Of a stretch of DNA of 64,000 nt, positions 44,320 to 57,821 are shown in pieces. This DNA is from Moniliella sp. 'wahieum' (taxonomy: Eukaryota > Basidiomycota > Moniliellomycetes > Moniliellales > Moniliellaceae), in contig RSEE01000026.1 of assembly GCA_003971905.1 (NCBI GenBank), positions 248,001 to 312,000 of the forward strand. Reading direction: 5' to 3'. The stretch's first letter is position 1, and each line of letters opens with the position of its first letter. The translations under genes and the position numbers were made by a program. The notes below the pieces were generated by a model that ran no database searches, was not told where the DNA came from, and worked only from the letters and a program-made list of their open reading frames with translations.

Positions 44320-44845
44320 GGAGACGACGGAAGCCCACGCAAGGGGTAAGTTCTGCCTACACCTACATGAATGGCCACTGGGCTAAAGACAACAGACATG
44401 GGTGGGTGGAAGCAAGGTCGAAATTCAGGTGAGCTGGGGACGGCCAGTCCGTGTCTGAATCTCAAACAAACAGTAGAACATGAACATCTGCATCATGCAT
44501 GACCTAATGCACCAATGCATCATGCATCACTAGCACTGCACCCCAGAACAGCCGCCCACAGGCCACAGAGTAAAGCAGGTGATGTGACGAGTCATGTCAC
44601 CGAACACGGCGACTAGCGACCGGTGACTATCCAAGTGATCGCTGTACACGACGATCAATATTGAACGTCAATGGAACTCTAAACATTCTATTCATCGATC
44701 ACCAGCCACTGCTGTTAGTCCGGCAAATCCTACGCGTTGCGTTGCGGGCCTCGGACCCAACAGCAATCGCACCCCGGCTCGTGTCGTTCTTCCCAGCCAC
44801 CATCGCACCCACCTCGTTGAGCTTGCATCGCGGGTTCCCTCGTCC
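44320..44845. other. Intergenic region with ATGCATC and GTGACC words
   Basis: 44490-44530 repeats ATGCATCATGCATC. 44575-44660 has GATGTGACGAGTCATGTCAC and CGACTAGCGACCGGTGAC, then a TATTGAACG word. The part from about 44700 may be the start of the next gene. No RNA gene seen. Confidence 0.55.
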
Positions 44846-47800
44846 ATGGGCCTGGCCGCGCATCTTTCAAGACTTGAGCCAGAGCTGGGCTGGCTCCTTG
44901 CTGCCCCCGGCACCGGAAGCCCCTGCCACCAGCCCCGTCGCAGCCGCCCGTTCCATAAGCTCCACCCGACGGCCAAACACGCCCCCTCAGCCCCCTCCGC
45001 TACATCCGTCCCCGAGCAGACACCCTCTTCTCCGGAAACGGTGGCCGCCGTGCCCGCGTCATCTCATCCTCTGATGCTAACGCCTCTGTCGCTTCCGAGG
45101 GCACCATGGTCCAGCTCGACGATGCTCTCCCGACGTGGGAGAGAGGATATGAGGCCGCACGACACATGATCGAGGCACCCACTCACCTATTTACCATCTA
45201 AGCTGGAGCGCATGTTTCGGCCGGGCGCGCAGTCCGCAACAGCACGCAGAGCACCCAGTCCGCCCCGTTTTCGGGTTTGCGCCTCCGTGCGGCCGCCCTG
45301 CAGGCTTTGGGGCCCGCATTGGAGGAACAAGATGAAGTTTCACTTACGCGTATGATGCATCGATCTTGGTCCCGCCTCCCTGGTGCCCAGCCTTCCACCC
45401 CGGCCCAGCCACACACCAACCTGGCTACTCTTCGGACCCCGAGGTGTCCGCCTCGGCCGTCAATCGCCGCTCCTCCTAATCCACCAATCGGATCCCCGAT
45501 CCACCCACGCGCGCCGAACCACGGAGCTCTCCCTATCGTGGATTCCGGCATGCGACTGATCATGACCAAACGATCCATGCGCCCCCTGGACTGGGATTGC
45601 CATCTGGGCTGCAATCTGCTGGAGTCGTACCGAGCGAGAGCTCCAAGGAGGAGGTACAAGAGGTCACGTCCCCTGGAGCCCAAGAGGCTTCCCTCACCCC
45701 GCGTCAGGTTCGATGGGTGTTTCGCATGGGCTCCAATCCAATGCACCCCAGTTGGGGTCTGCCAGCACCTCACTTTCTTTCCCCGGATCGCCGTCTCCTG
45801 TACGCCCAACGCCCAAGGCAATACGGGCATCCACCTTGCTCTCCCTGGGAGAGTCTCATCCCCGCTTCCCCACCTCAGGAAGATTCCGTACCGCCGTCTT
45901 CTCGGATCCTTCACCTGAACAAAGCACGGTGAATGGCACCCAACCTTTGTTTTGCCCTCGCCTACCCGCTCCCGCCCGCCTGCCCCCATCGTAGGTGAAT
46001 TCTCCTTCTCAATGACGCTTCCTTTGGCACCTACCACCGAAGCAAAACCCCCAGCAGCCCCCAAATCAGCTCCTCAGGCTTCCACCCCTCCACCTGGCTC
46101 TCCAACCCGACCTTGCCGCCCCTTGCCTCGGTCGAACGGAAACCGCAATTTACCCTCTCTCCCGGCCTGACCTTCACGGGGCGGGAAGAAAAACGTTTCC
46201 GGTCCCAGCCGGGTTTGAAAGCATCCCCCGTGGCCGCATCGGTCCCTGCTACTATGCGCCGGCCCCATGGCCGGCCTGTGCTCAGCTCGCGGCGATCTAC
46301 GCCAGCTAAGCCAACACGTACACGGGAACAGGATGGGGACGGGCAAGCTGCCTGGCCCATGGGGATCGCCCCGCCGCTACCACCTACCCTTTTTCCTTCT
46401 CCTTCGCCCGGAAAAAGAGGATAAGGCGACCGTTGGGCCGCTTTGCACCTGGGACGGGCGGTGGACAGGTCCAATCGGAACCTACTATGGCACCATCGTC
46501 AGCAGCCCCAGCGGAAACGTCAATGCTCTTCCCTGATCTTGCACTGCCCTATGAATCTAAACGACCTCCTCCCAGCGTGCGGGAGGCGGTCCCAGCATTC
46601 CGAAACGTAACCCCTCAATCCCGGTGCCCGTGTCTGCTTCAGCTTCAGCCTCAGTTTCTCCCCGATGGGATGGGGGCAGTCTGAGGAGCACAATGCGAGA
46701 GCGACCGGGGAAGCGGTATCTCGGGCACGAACCCCCGAGACAGGAAACGGATCGCGGCAAGCAAGCCGACTGCGGCACAGTCTCCACAGCCCCGAGCATC
46801 TACCCTGGCAGATGAGTCAGTTGGATCGCTAGCTGCGTCGGCTGTTGACCATCTTGCCCGCCTCACGTTGGATGCGCCTCCTCTTCCTTGGCTGCAGCCG
46901 GGCCACTGGCCCACGATCACGCTCCTGGATTAAGTGGGCAGCGGCTGCGGGACAGTGACCTGGCCGGGGAGGTCGATTCACGCCGGCCGCCGCTCGGTCA
47001 CACCAGCCTGGGGGACTGCTGTCCCTCGCTCACGCATCTGTCTCTCAACGAGAATCTTGTGGCGGGTGCTGGAGTACGCGAGTTGCCTGCCTCGCTGGTG
47101 AGTCTGCAGCTGCGGCACAACTTACTGAGCGATCGCATGTCTTTGCTTCCTCTCTTTCGCTGCTCGCCGAGCTGGATTTGAGTGGGAATCGCATTCAAGG
47201 GTTGGGTGGTACGTGGATGGCGATGGGAGCTGAATGGCAGCCAGACGAACCACGACTAACTTGTCTATTTTCTTTGTTTTTTTTGCCTCGCAGGTCTGTC
47301 AGCGCTGGTGCATCTACGAAAGCTGACGGTGGACAAGAACGAAATATGCGATTTGAGTCCGGTGTTGCAGCTTCCCCTGCTCGACACGCTCAGTGCTAAC
47401 GACAACCGTGTCCGCACCGTCGACTTGGCCGTCGCGCCCGAGCCACGGCTGCGCCACCTTTCGCTCGCGCGCAACGGCCTGGTCAGCCTGCACGGGCTGG
47501 CGAGTGCGATGCATCTTCGGTCTCTGCGAGTGGAGGAGAATGACTTGTTGGCGCTCGAGCTTCGGGGCGCAGTGCCGCGCTTGCGCTTGCTGCAGGTCAG
47601 CCATAATGCGCGGTTGCGCATGCTGGATGTGCAAGGCCAAAGGGGCTGCGGGCATTGTATGCAGATGGGTGTGGACTGCGCGGGCCGCACTGGGTTGCCA
47701 ACTTGGCTCAGGCCACGGTGCTTGAGACGTTGTCGCTGCGCCGTATGGCGAATGGGGTGATCAGCTGGCCGCGCCACTTGCCTCCGTCGCTCAACGACTG

Positions 47801-48577
47801 TTCCTGTCGGGCAGTTGCTGGATCGAATTGCCCTGGCCCAGCTCGTATGGCCAATTGGGCATGGAAGACGACGGCAGGGAAGCCGACCTGCAACTACCCC
47901 AGCTCGTCTACCTCGACCTGGCTCACTGCCAACTGTGCAGATTGCCCGCCTGGTTGCCCGACCGGTGTCCGGCGCTGCGTCACCTCGACTGCTCGCACAA
48001 CCCGCTGCGCACAGCCAGGACTTGGGGTCCTGCGCGAGTGGGGCCGGTTGAAGCGGGTGGATGTGAGCTGCTGCGGTGTGGACCGGACGTCGGAGCTGGT
48101 GCGCGCGCTGGCGGGCACGCGGTGGAGATGCTCGACTCGCGCGGAACGGGGGCGACGGCGGGGTTGTACCAAGATGCAGGACCGAGCGACCATGGGGGAG
48201 ACACGGAGGTAGGAGAGGTACGGTCCGAGGAAGAGCAGGCTACGGCAGCTACGCAGGCTGATGCAGCGTGGCGACGTGCACGCCCCTGGACGGCAGGGTT
48301 TGTACATGGGCGTGCGCTGCACCGGGGCACGTTGGCCATGGCGTGCGGGCACCTACGTGTGCTGGATGGGCTGTGGGTGGGCGATGAGGAGGTGGTGTTG
48401 CGCGTCGCCTGCTGGGCCATGACGACGAAGAAGACGAGGAGGGGGAGAGGAGATGATACCGATGGGCCCCGGAAGGGCAGTGTAGTATTTGCATGTCCTT
48501 TTGTTGTGCAGAGCGCAGGACTATACATGGTGGGCTCACGAGCTCACTCGATAGGCCGTGGATGTGGCGCAGGATGA
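44846..48577 (+). CDS. NUD1: Leucine-rich-repeat scaffold of the Nud1/Cdc11 type
   Basis: Likely spindle-pole scaffold of the mitotic exit/septation initiation network. The start is approximate; the N-terminal block contains WPRIFQDLSQSWAGSLLPP. A long disordered Ser/Pro-rich region follows, with LPTWERGYEAARHMIEAP near 45110. From about 46880 to 48480 there is a run of LRRs: ITLLDLSGQRL, CPSLTHLSLNENLV, LPASLVSLQLRHNLL, LAELDLSGNRIQGL, LVHLRKLTVDKNEI, LLDTLSANDNRV, LRHLSLARNGLVSL, LRSLRVEENDLLAL, LPQLVYLDLAHCQL, ALRHLDCSHNPL, LKRVDVSCCGV, and a cap HLRVLDGLWVGDEEVV. One intron (47209-47293) lies inside the LRR. A C-terminal LRR after a long disordered region is the layout of Nud1, Cdc11 and centriolin. 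Many frameshifts. Confidence 0.72.
47209..47293 (+). other. Intron within the LRR region
   Basis: 85 nt, GTACGT donor, GACTAAC branch, poly-T tract and CGCAG acceptor. It joins NRIQGLG to LSALVHL. Confidence 0.85.
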
Positions 48578-48991
48578 CGTCATGGCGTGGGACACGCATG
48601 GCATGGGCCACCGCCTGCACGGGGGACGCTGAGCAGGCTCGGACAGCAATTAAAGCGGCGTGCATGGCCGCCCGTCCGACACGGCAGCGCCCAGCCCCTC
48701 CCCGCATCTTAGAGCGCACCTGCGCACCTCGCCAGCCAGCCTGCACGTCGCCACTGCATGCCTGCGTCAGGCCGCTGCCTGAATGCCGAGCGGGGGCGGG
48801 CCAAGGCCTGCACCCATCCGCTCTCTGCTCCGGCCGGCATGCAGTCGACACAGCCTCGGCACTGCCTTGCCAGTGTAGCCCCACCTCTTCTTCTACTAGC
48901 CAGGCGTGGGCGCAGCCACACTCGCTCCATCGCGCCCAGCAGCACCACACGGCTCCCTCTCCCGCGCTGCTCTGCTCCACCATCACCCCCC

Positions 48992-51109
48992 ATGTCTGTT
49001 GCCAGCAACGGAGCCCACCACCTACGCATCACCAGCACACCCCTCTCCCCCCACCCCGCCGCGGCCCTCTCTGTACCACTCTCCCGACGGCTGTCCCCAG
49101 AACCAGCATCCCAATTTCAGCAGCACCTCCTCCTATGTCTCGCACTCGGCATGCCATGGGCACCACCGTGCCAGAGCCCACCGTCCATCTCTCTTCCACC
49201 GGTCCCAGCCCACCCCCCCCAGTCCTCTTTCCTCCGTCCTACCTTCCGCTGCTGGCCCAGCTCAGGTGTCCCCACTCTGAATCATCCCCATCCCCCTCCC
49301 CCTCCAATAACCAGATCTCTCCAGTCTACAGTCAACAGCGGCCACTGCGGTCAGGACCCTCTCATTATACCTCCAAGTCATTCTCTCTCTCCCTTACATA
49401 CCAGATAACCTTTCCCACATCCCGCCTTCTCGTCCCTCTCTCGACGCCGTCCCCGCGGCCAACATGTTTCCAGAGTACGGCAACCATGCCTGGCGCCGTC
49501 CTCGATTCGTTGCGAAAGACCACCCATCCTTCCTTCGCCTGGTTCCACTCCCGTCTGCAATAATACCGCGCGACTGCCTTACATGTTCCACACTCGCTCT
49601 CCGCCTACTGCCTAACCCACTCGGCCCCATCCGCCACATCGATCCCATTGTGACCGCTAACGATTTGAGTCAAGAGGATTCCAGCAAGGCGAATAAGGTC
49701 GGTCATGGGAGAAGGGGTGAGGGAGGGCAACTTTTGTCCGGATCAGACTTCCCTTACCCTATATCGTTCTCTGGTAAAGAGAAAAAACCACACCAGGTCG
49801 GAGGATACAAACCTTCGCCCTCCCTTTGGCCATCCTCTACGGGCCACCTGTATTTGGGAAGCCAGTCCTCCTCTTCCACGTCGCCGGCCCTTACGATCCC
49901 ATACAATCTGTATCGATATACGGTCGCTCACAATCCCTCCGCATCCGCTGTGACTGTTGCCCTGCCCCCCCCGTCCGGGCAGCATCATCTCAGTGCGTCA
50001 TCAGTACATTTGGGCCCTTACTCGATACAGCCCAACACAACGACCGAAGGAGTCCAGCTCGCCAATCCAGAAGAGTCAAAATTGGGGGTTCTAGACACAG
50101 TAACACCAGCTCGATTTACCGTCCGAGTGGAACCGACGTCTAGTATGTTCTACACCCTCTGTCTTTGTCTTGCTTTTTCCCCTCTCTCCCTTTCCCTTTT
50201 TCTGGTCATGCGATTCCCAAAGAGGCTAGAGTGAACATTGCTGACTTGTTTCTTCAGAGTACCTGGATCAATGCTGTGACCAGCAGCCCTCTTTACTACG
50301 CACCCCGTCTAGCCCATTTCCCATCAATAGCCAGAAATCCTCAAGTGGTCAGCGCCTTTCTGCCTTCCTGGTGAGCATGCCGCCAAGAATAAGGATGACC
50401 GCATTCCAGATTCGAACCGTCTCTCGGCGAAGAAGAATGCCGTTCAACATGGCACCCAACCTGCCCGCGCCAACAAAACTGATTGCTGGCAAATCAATGA
50501 CCCCGAAGCAGAATTGCAATCCTTGTTGCCGAAATCAGACGAGATGACACACGAACGGCCACGGGCACCATGGGTGCGTTTGTTGCGCCTGCTCATCCTC
50601 ACGGCGCCCGAGAAGCGATTGACGCTGGTACAAATTTACAAAAAGTTGTCCCAGTACTGGCCCTACTTTCGCGAACCCGACCATATCCTCTCGGCCAAAA
50701 TTCGATCCGCAACATCTTGTCGCTCAACACAGCATTTCGCTCGGCGCCCCCTACTGATGGCCAAAAGGGGAAAAACAGAGGAGGGTACTGGATGGTGCAG
50801 GAAAACGTGCAGCCCGTCACCTTACGGCGATCTTCTCGTAAGCGAAAGTACACAGCTGCGAACGTGAATGGGGAGATGGGAAGGACATCTGTTGCTGGAG
50901 TTTTTACCTCTGCATCTTCCTCGATACACTCATCTTCCCCCACCACGGCGGTAAAGAGGGTCCGGACAGAGACCACAACCGCCCCTGCCCCTCATTGCGA
51001 TGCCTTAGGGTTCACGCCACCTACCATTCAATCTCCATTATACTCAGGCGCGTTCGCCGACAATTCATTGTACCCGACAGATGAGCCTCTGTCTTCGCCA
51101 AAGGCGTGA
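48992..51109 (+). CDS. Forkhead-domain transcription factor
   Basis: DNA-binding protein with a winged-helix forkhead domain at about 50555-50805: RPRAPWVRLLRLLILTAPE, KRLTLVQIYK-LSQYWPYFRE, QNSIRNILSLNTAF and KGKNRGGYWMVQE. A basic RRSSRKRKY sequence follows, a likely nuclear signal. The N-terminal ~450 residues are disordered (Ser/Pro/His-rich) and the C-terminus is Ser/Thr/Pro-rich, ending at TGA 51109. No FHA domain was seen, so it is nearer to Hcm1/Fox-type than to Fkh1/2, but this is not certain. The recognition helix reads RNILSL where forkheads have RHNLSL. An intron lies at about 50142-50259. The start at 48992 (MSVASNGAHHLRIT) is tentative and several shifts occur. Confidence 0.78.
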
Positions 51110-52251
51110 AGGCCTCAGAGTTTCTAATGTCTCTCTCACTAGCATGTTGAGAGTTGACTCCATTTTGTACCATCCTCTCTTTTGATGGTCACAAAACGCT
51201 TCTCGATGGCTTTCGGGGTTCGTGATCACACTTGATCTGTCGGCAAATCACCTCTCTCGTGGTCGTTCATCATGAGAGGTGGGGTTTATATACCTTTCCT
51301 TTTCAACCTTAGTCGGCTCACCAGTCTTCCGCCGCGGCCACCTCAAACAGGTTCCCTCACCGTCTTTTCACAAATCTGGGGGGAGAAACTGACTGTTTCC
51401 TCCCTTTATGTGCGTTCCTATACCTTGTCTGGTTTGTTAAGTGGGTTTCCTTACCCCCGCGTTTCTCACTGCCTGTTTTGTCTCTCTCCAAAACCGCGCC
51501 AACTATACTCGTAACTGCATTCGTGGCAAACTATTGCACCCCTGACGTATTGCCTTGATGGCATTAGTGAATTGTCTATTGGGATCTGCGATCTCGCTTC
51601 CAAAAAGTCTGTTCTCTACTTTTGACGTGTACTACCCCGCGCCAGTTTTGTCCTTCCTTGCATCTTTCGATCTTTTTTGGTTGCCTACCATTGAGACCTA
51701 TGAGCCCGTATGAACCGATTTCTGTGTTCTCTCCTCTCTACTGCGTTCTCTCTCTGTTCTCTCTCTCTGTTCTCTCGCTTTATGTGGCTGCATCTTCTCG
51801 TTTCGACTGCATTCCCTCTCTTCGGGTCTCTTGTGTGTGTCACCTCTGATCTTTCTCCACCTCTCTAAACATACAATACATGAAACAGACTTGTTCCCTT
51901 AGGAAGCTGTAAACTGTCACTTTGTTTTGTTGGTCTCACTCTCTGTTCTCCGACGTGTTTGCATGGCATTATTGGGGCATCTCGCATATAGCTCACATGC
52001 ATGTGTGCATATATTCTTTGTAGGGGGTTTTCCATTCACTCTGGACGTATAGTTCGTTCGTTCACCGCGCACCTCTTTATGGGTCTTTTACTTTCCATCA
52101 TACACCATCCCCATCATTCGTAGAGTGAAACCACAGATACTTTCTTTTGGAAACAGTGGTGCACAGATAGAGTCTCTCTTTCTTTCTCGTCTGGTGAGAC
52201 CTGGAGTCCTGATGGGGTCTTTGACGGTGATGCAAGCGCACTGGTGGTGGT

Positions 52252-52433
52252 GGTCTAAGCCAAAACCAGCACCTCCTACAGAGGAAAACGTGTGAACATC
52301 ATGCAGAGAGTCGCCACCAGGGGCTAAGCTGCGGAACAAGGAAAAACATGAGAGAGAAAATCACGGAACTCTCAGGCCTGAGGAGGAACTGAAGGGACAT
52401 TGGCCAAAGCACGAGCCACCCGATGACTCAACA
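52252..52433 (-). repeat. Dispersed ~180-bp repeat, copy B
   Basis: Reverse complement matches 16844-17010 with roughly 85-90 percent identity by eye. It contains the same CTTGTTCCGCAG and CCTCTGTAG acceptor-like sites. Downstream the minus frame continues for about 50 codons (QCACITVKDPIRTPGLTRRE), absent from copy A, so copy B may be nearer to the parent sequence. Confidence 0.8.
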
Positions 52434-52919
52434 TCGTCTGCGTTCGTAAAGGCAAAATGCACAAGACTATAGGCATTACAATATGTCTGTTTTTATGGGT
52501 ATGATCTCTTCGATCTGATCAACTCTACGGACAACCATACACTCTGTCTTCTGATGGAAGCACTGAAGTCCATGCTGCGCTCCCCTTTTTTATATGGTTT
52601 GCATTTTGCAACAACATGTTTTTTGTGGTGTTGGTGGTTTTTTGGGAACTGCGGACAACAAAATTGGCTGCTCGCACACTTCCAGTTGTCTCCAATCGAA
52701 GGATTCTGCGCCTCCCGTCAGTCTTAGGATGTGTATACGGGAGAATGGGGGATCTTTGCCGCCAAAATGTACTACTGTGGGCATCACTAGCGCTGACCGT
52801 GGCTATTCTTCCCCAAGGCAGGCCACAGGTGCAAAAACATGTGAATTTGAACGTTCAGGCTGTTCAAGCAGGGGGTCCCACTTAATGGCCTTCTCATTTG
52901 AACATTTCGAAAGCCGTGA

Positions 52920-54040
<1,121 letters not shown>

Positions 54041-54545
54041 GCTGCTATCTTGGACGAAGCGCATCCACTAGCGCGCCCTGACCGCGCCCGCCTCGCCTTT
54101 GTGAGGGTGAGTCGGACGGCGTGGCGCCCACCTCATCGTGGGTTTACTTCTACTACTCATACAAATCACACTGTCGTTGTTCTCTCCTCTCTTTGGTTGA
54201 CCACTGTACAGATAGACTGCAGTCCGCGCCCTCATCTTCCCATCTGGGGTTGCTGCACCGTCATCATATGCATCAGTTGCGGTAGTTACAGCAGCCTGTC
54301 AGCGCCTGTCGCGACTGCCACAAGATCAGGCGAGAACATTGAAATATTCATGTGGGGTGCATGGCCTGAGCGCACAGGGGCGCCGAAGGAAGCGAAGCGC
54401 ACCGAAACTACCGAAACTAAATGTAACTATCGGTTACAAACACCCCCAACTTAGCCAGGTTTGCCACCACCACCACCACCACAGCGCTGTTGGCGTTACA
54501 CACCTACCTAGCTTATACTCCCGCCCACTGTATCGCCCATCCAGC
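54041..54545. other. Intergenic region, nothing recognised
   Basis: 3' flank of DPM1 and promoter of the next gene. A short CCA array (CACCACCACCACCACCAC) lies at about 54466-54483. Confidence 0.6.
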
Positions 54546-55386
54546 ATGAGTACACGCGACTTGTACGCCGTTCTCGGAGTACGCCCTGACGCTAGCGCGG
54601 ACGAGATCCAAGCAGCGTACACGCGCCAGACGCAGGATCGCCAAGCTGCTCTGGACGATGCGCTGCGTGTTCTGTCCAACCCCGAAACGCGCAAGGCATA
54701 TGACCTCGGTCGCTCTTCCACCGCCTCTCCCATTTCTCTGCTCCGTTCACCCGAGTCGACGGAAGCCCTGCTTCCCTCTGTCTTTTCCCACCCTTTTAGC
54801 CTGCTGAGCAATGTTTGGGACCCGCGCCCCGAAGGACTCAGCGGGTCGGGGGCGAGACCGTGGACTGACAGCTGGAATGCTTCTCCGTTCAGCTTACTGA
54901 GCCAGATGTGGACCCCGTTGTTTGACCGTGATCCGGTGTGGGCGACATTTGACAATTCGCCCTTGCGTCTGGAGCCCCCGACCGGTCCGGCTGTGAGCGA
55001 AGAAAAGCAGAAAAAGAAAAGCAGTCGCCCGGATTCCTAGAACGCTGGTTTGGATCGTCGAGTGGATTGAACGACTCAGACGCGGGCGCCACGTCGGCGC
55101 CTCGGATTACCTTTTTCTCGTTCCTACTCCTCGAGAACGAGGATGGCAAGTTCCGCGTCCGGGGGAGGAAGTCGGAGCTGATGTAGGTAGGATGAGCAGT
55201 TAGCGCTGAGTGCTTAGCGGGGCCGCTGGAACGTTGGTTGGCTGACCTTTATCTTGTTACCAGGGTACGAGGACAGTGTACACCCGTGACTCGGATGGGG
55301 AGACGGTGACGGTGAATGGGGTGCCTCAGACAGAGCATGCTTGGTTACATGGCAGTGCACCCCAGATTACCGAGGTAACCGAATGA
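54546..55386 (+). CDS. Degenerate J-domain protein lacking HPD
   Basis: The ATG at 54546 gives MSTRDLYAVLGVRPDASADE, then IQAAYTRQTQDRQAALDDAL and RVLSNPETRKAYDLG, a clear J-domain start and end. However, the loop with the Hsp70-activating HPD motif is missing: helix II runs directly into helix III, so the domain is about 50 residues instead of 65-70. After a Ser/Leu/Trp-rich middle (FSLLSNVWDPRP, FSLLSQMWTPLFDRD, an internal repeat) the frame stops at 55040. A shifted frame continues LERWFGSSS, FFSFLLLENEDGKFRVRGRK and, after an intron near 55185-55263, TVYTRDSDGETVTVNGVPQ, to TGA 55386. Without HPD it is unlikely to stimulate Hsp70 ATPase. Confidence 0.65.
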
Positions 55387-56283
55387 ACTGGGAATGGAAC
55401 AGAAGGGGGCGGACTAGATCGTTGTCTGCGCTAAATCCCTTTCCAGTCCGGCCCGATCCGTTGGCGCCTACTCGCATTACTATCTTTATCACCACTTTGC
55501 TCACTACTATACTTACACCATTGCATTTCCCATCAAATCATCCTCTTCCCGCCTTGCGTTGTCTTTCTTTCTCGTTCTTGTCCTTAGTTTTGATACAGAT
55601 AGCTGTCATGGAAACAGGACATGGACTGGTGAGCATGCCGCCCGCCACACATCCTCGAACGAAAAAAAAGAGGCCTGACTTTGTTGGTCTGTTGGTCAGG
55701 CAAGAAAAGGCATCCACCCCGGGAAGGAAATTGGGGGAAGACCAACCGGGAAAGAAAGAGACTGGGGAAGGTCAGACCGGCTACGGAGGTCTGATGTCGA
55801 TCTCGCTAGGTAAGCGGCTTTGCCCTGGGAAGAGAAGGGGCAGGATGATTCCGATGCACGAAATTACGTGCCCTGTTCATCCACCCTGAGGCCCTGACGC
55901 CTGACGTTCCTGTCAGCATGTCCACTAGCATGCTCAGTATGTCCCCCATGCAGCTGTCAGATGTCACATGTCACAGTCACGTGATATGCACGGCATACCC
56001 CAGGTCACCGGTCAGTGCCAACAATCACCGTTCACCAATCATCGATTGTCTCCGGGCAGAAGGTGGTAGAATTTTCTAGGCTGGTGGACCGGTGAGACGC
56101 CAGGCACAGCGCCAGTGTTGGCACTGCTGGTGGCGGACCGAAAATTATCGAAGACTACTTGCGCTTTCGATCCATTGTCATTAATTCATTCTCAATCGGC
56201 CTCGATTGGTACCGGTTGCCGCGCCCTCGCTTATCCCTTTCCTCCTCCTTTTCCTCCTCCATCTACCATTCGCTCGGTCAGGC
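55387..56283. other. Intergenic region with palindromic words
   Basis: A plus-strand open stretch (55608-55889, Lys/Gly-rich) matches nothing known. 55900-56045 is rich in TGTCACATGTCAC, CTAGCATGC and CCGGTCA words. 56170-56283 is probably the leader of MDJ1. Confidence 0.55.
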
Positions 56284-57821
56284 ATGCTGCCCACCACCGC
56301 TCTCGTGTTTCTGCCAGCACACGTGCCGCGCAAGCCCACATTGCTGCCGTCAGCACGGCTGCACTGGCAAGCAGGTGCGCACGCGCTCCTGCACCTCCCC
56401 CGCTTCCCGTTGCGCCCTTGTCCCGCCTCCCCCTCTGTGGCCAGGGCTGGGGCGCCCCCTCGTCAAAGCTCCCGCGCCTTCAGCTCCTCTTCCCGCACCT
56501 CCGCTTCAGCCGCAAAAGATCTGTACGCACTGCTGGGGGTCAAGAAGGGAGCGTCGGCCAAGGAGATCAAGTCGGCCTACTATGGCCTCGCCAAGAAGCT
56601 CCACCCCGATACCAATCCAGACAAGAAGGCCAAAGACCAATTCATGGAGATCCAAGAAGCCTACGATGTAGGTCCTTATCCATCTTTCCCTTTTCCTGTT
56701 TGCCCTGCGGGTTGACTGACACAAGTGTGTTGTGCGCAGGTTCTATCTGACGACCAGAAGCGCTCGATGTACGACCAATACGGCACCACTGATGGTTCAG
56801 CCGGATTCCAGGATATGGGCGGCATGGGCGGTGCTGGTGCTGGCGGCTTTGGTGGTTTTGGGGGTTCCAAAACATGGGCGGAATGGGAGGCGCCGAATCC
56901 ATCTTTGACCACCTGTTTGGCAACTTTGGAGCTGGAGGTCGCCCTGGTGGTGGCCAGGGCCCCGTGAACGTGCGTGGGGACGACATTGATGCACGCATCA
57001 CATTGTCCTTTGAGGAGGCGGCGCGCGGTACGACAAAGAAGGTTTCCGTGAGTGCTCTGAGTGAGTGTGGAACCTGCCATGGCTCGGGGTTGAAGGAAGG
57101 CGCAAAGAAGAGGACGTGCAAAGAGTGTAAGGGTTCCGGGTCGAAGACGTTTGTTCTGAATGGGTTCCAGATGGCAACGACTTGCCCGGCCTGCCATGGG
57201 GTGGGCGAAACAACAACCCCAAAGACAACTGCGGCCCATGCTCCGGCTCGGGACACGTGCGCAAGACGCTCACCGAAGAAGTCAAAGTTCCTGCTGGCGT
57301 TGACGATGGCATGAAAGTCCGCCTTGACGGTCTAGGCCATTCCCCGTTGGAAGGCAAGGGCCCGAGGGGGAACTTGTATGTTCACATTGCTGTGCAGCCG
57401 AGCAAGACGTGGCGCCGGCAAGGCAGCAATTTGTTGTACAATGCCCAGATTCCCTTTTACACCGCTCTTCTGGGCGGTCGGGTCAAGGTCCCGACGCTGG
57501 ATGGAACGGTGGATCTTCGTGTGCCGGCAGGCACCCAACCTTCGGATAAACTGCTGATTGAGGGCCGCGGTATCCCGTCCTCAACCCTTACGCTACCTCA
57601 ACCTCAAAAGTTCCCAAAGGGGACCTCCTGGTCCAGTTCAACGTCAAGATGCGCGCGCGCTCACCTCGCGGCAAAAGGATATCCTTCGGGCATTTGCCGA
57701 CGATTATGAGGGCAAGACTTCACCATCCCATTTCAAGGAAGGCGAGGACAAGACACACAGTAAGGCTCACCATGACAGTGTGCCTCCGACGCCAGAATCG
57801 CCCGACAGTCCCCAGTTGTAA
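56284..57821 (+). CDS. MDJ1: Mitochondrial DnaJ-type co-chaperone Mdj1
   Basis: Type I Hsp40 that stimulates matrix Hsp70 (Ssc1). It starts [20 protein letters not shown], a basic/Ser-rich presequence of about 75 residues ending [12 protein letters not shown]. The J domain [20 protein letters not shown] carries HPD at 56602-56610 and [12 protein letters not shown], split by a 72-nt intron (56668-56739). A Gly-rich linker and [10 protein letters not shown] follow. Four zinc-finger repeats ([32 protein letters not shown], 57067-57255) precede the substrate-binding part ([40 protein letters not shown]), ending SPDSPQL at TAA 57821. Shifts occur near 56865, 57210 and 57580-57645. Length about 490 residues. 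Confidence 0.93.
56668..56739 (+). other. Intron of MDJ1
   Basis: 72 nt, GTAGGT donor, TTGACTGAC branch, GCGCAG acceptor. It joins EAYD to VLSDDQ. Confidence 0.85.

Noticed and set aside
45198-46064. 288-codon minus-strand open frame
   Set aside because: Opposes the disordered part of the Nud1/Cdc11-like gene; composition (Arg/Gly-rich) is that of a shadow and no domain is seen.
47980-48986. Minus-strand open frames of 182 and 245 codons
   Set aside because: They overlap the LRR end of the scaffold gene and GC-rich flank; no domain or splice signals support them.
50405-50430. GACGGTTCGAATCTG on the minus strand, resembling a tRNA B box
   Set aside because: Within the forkhead gene coding sequence; no A box or acceptor stem around it.
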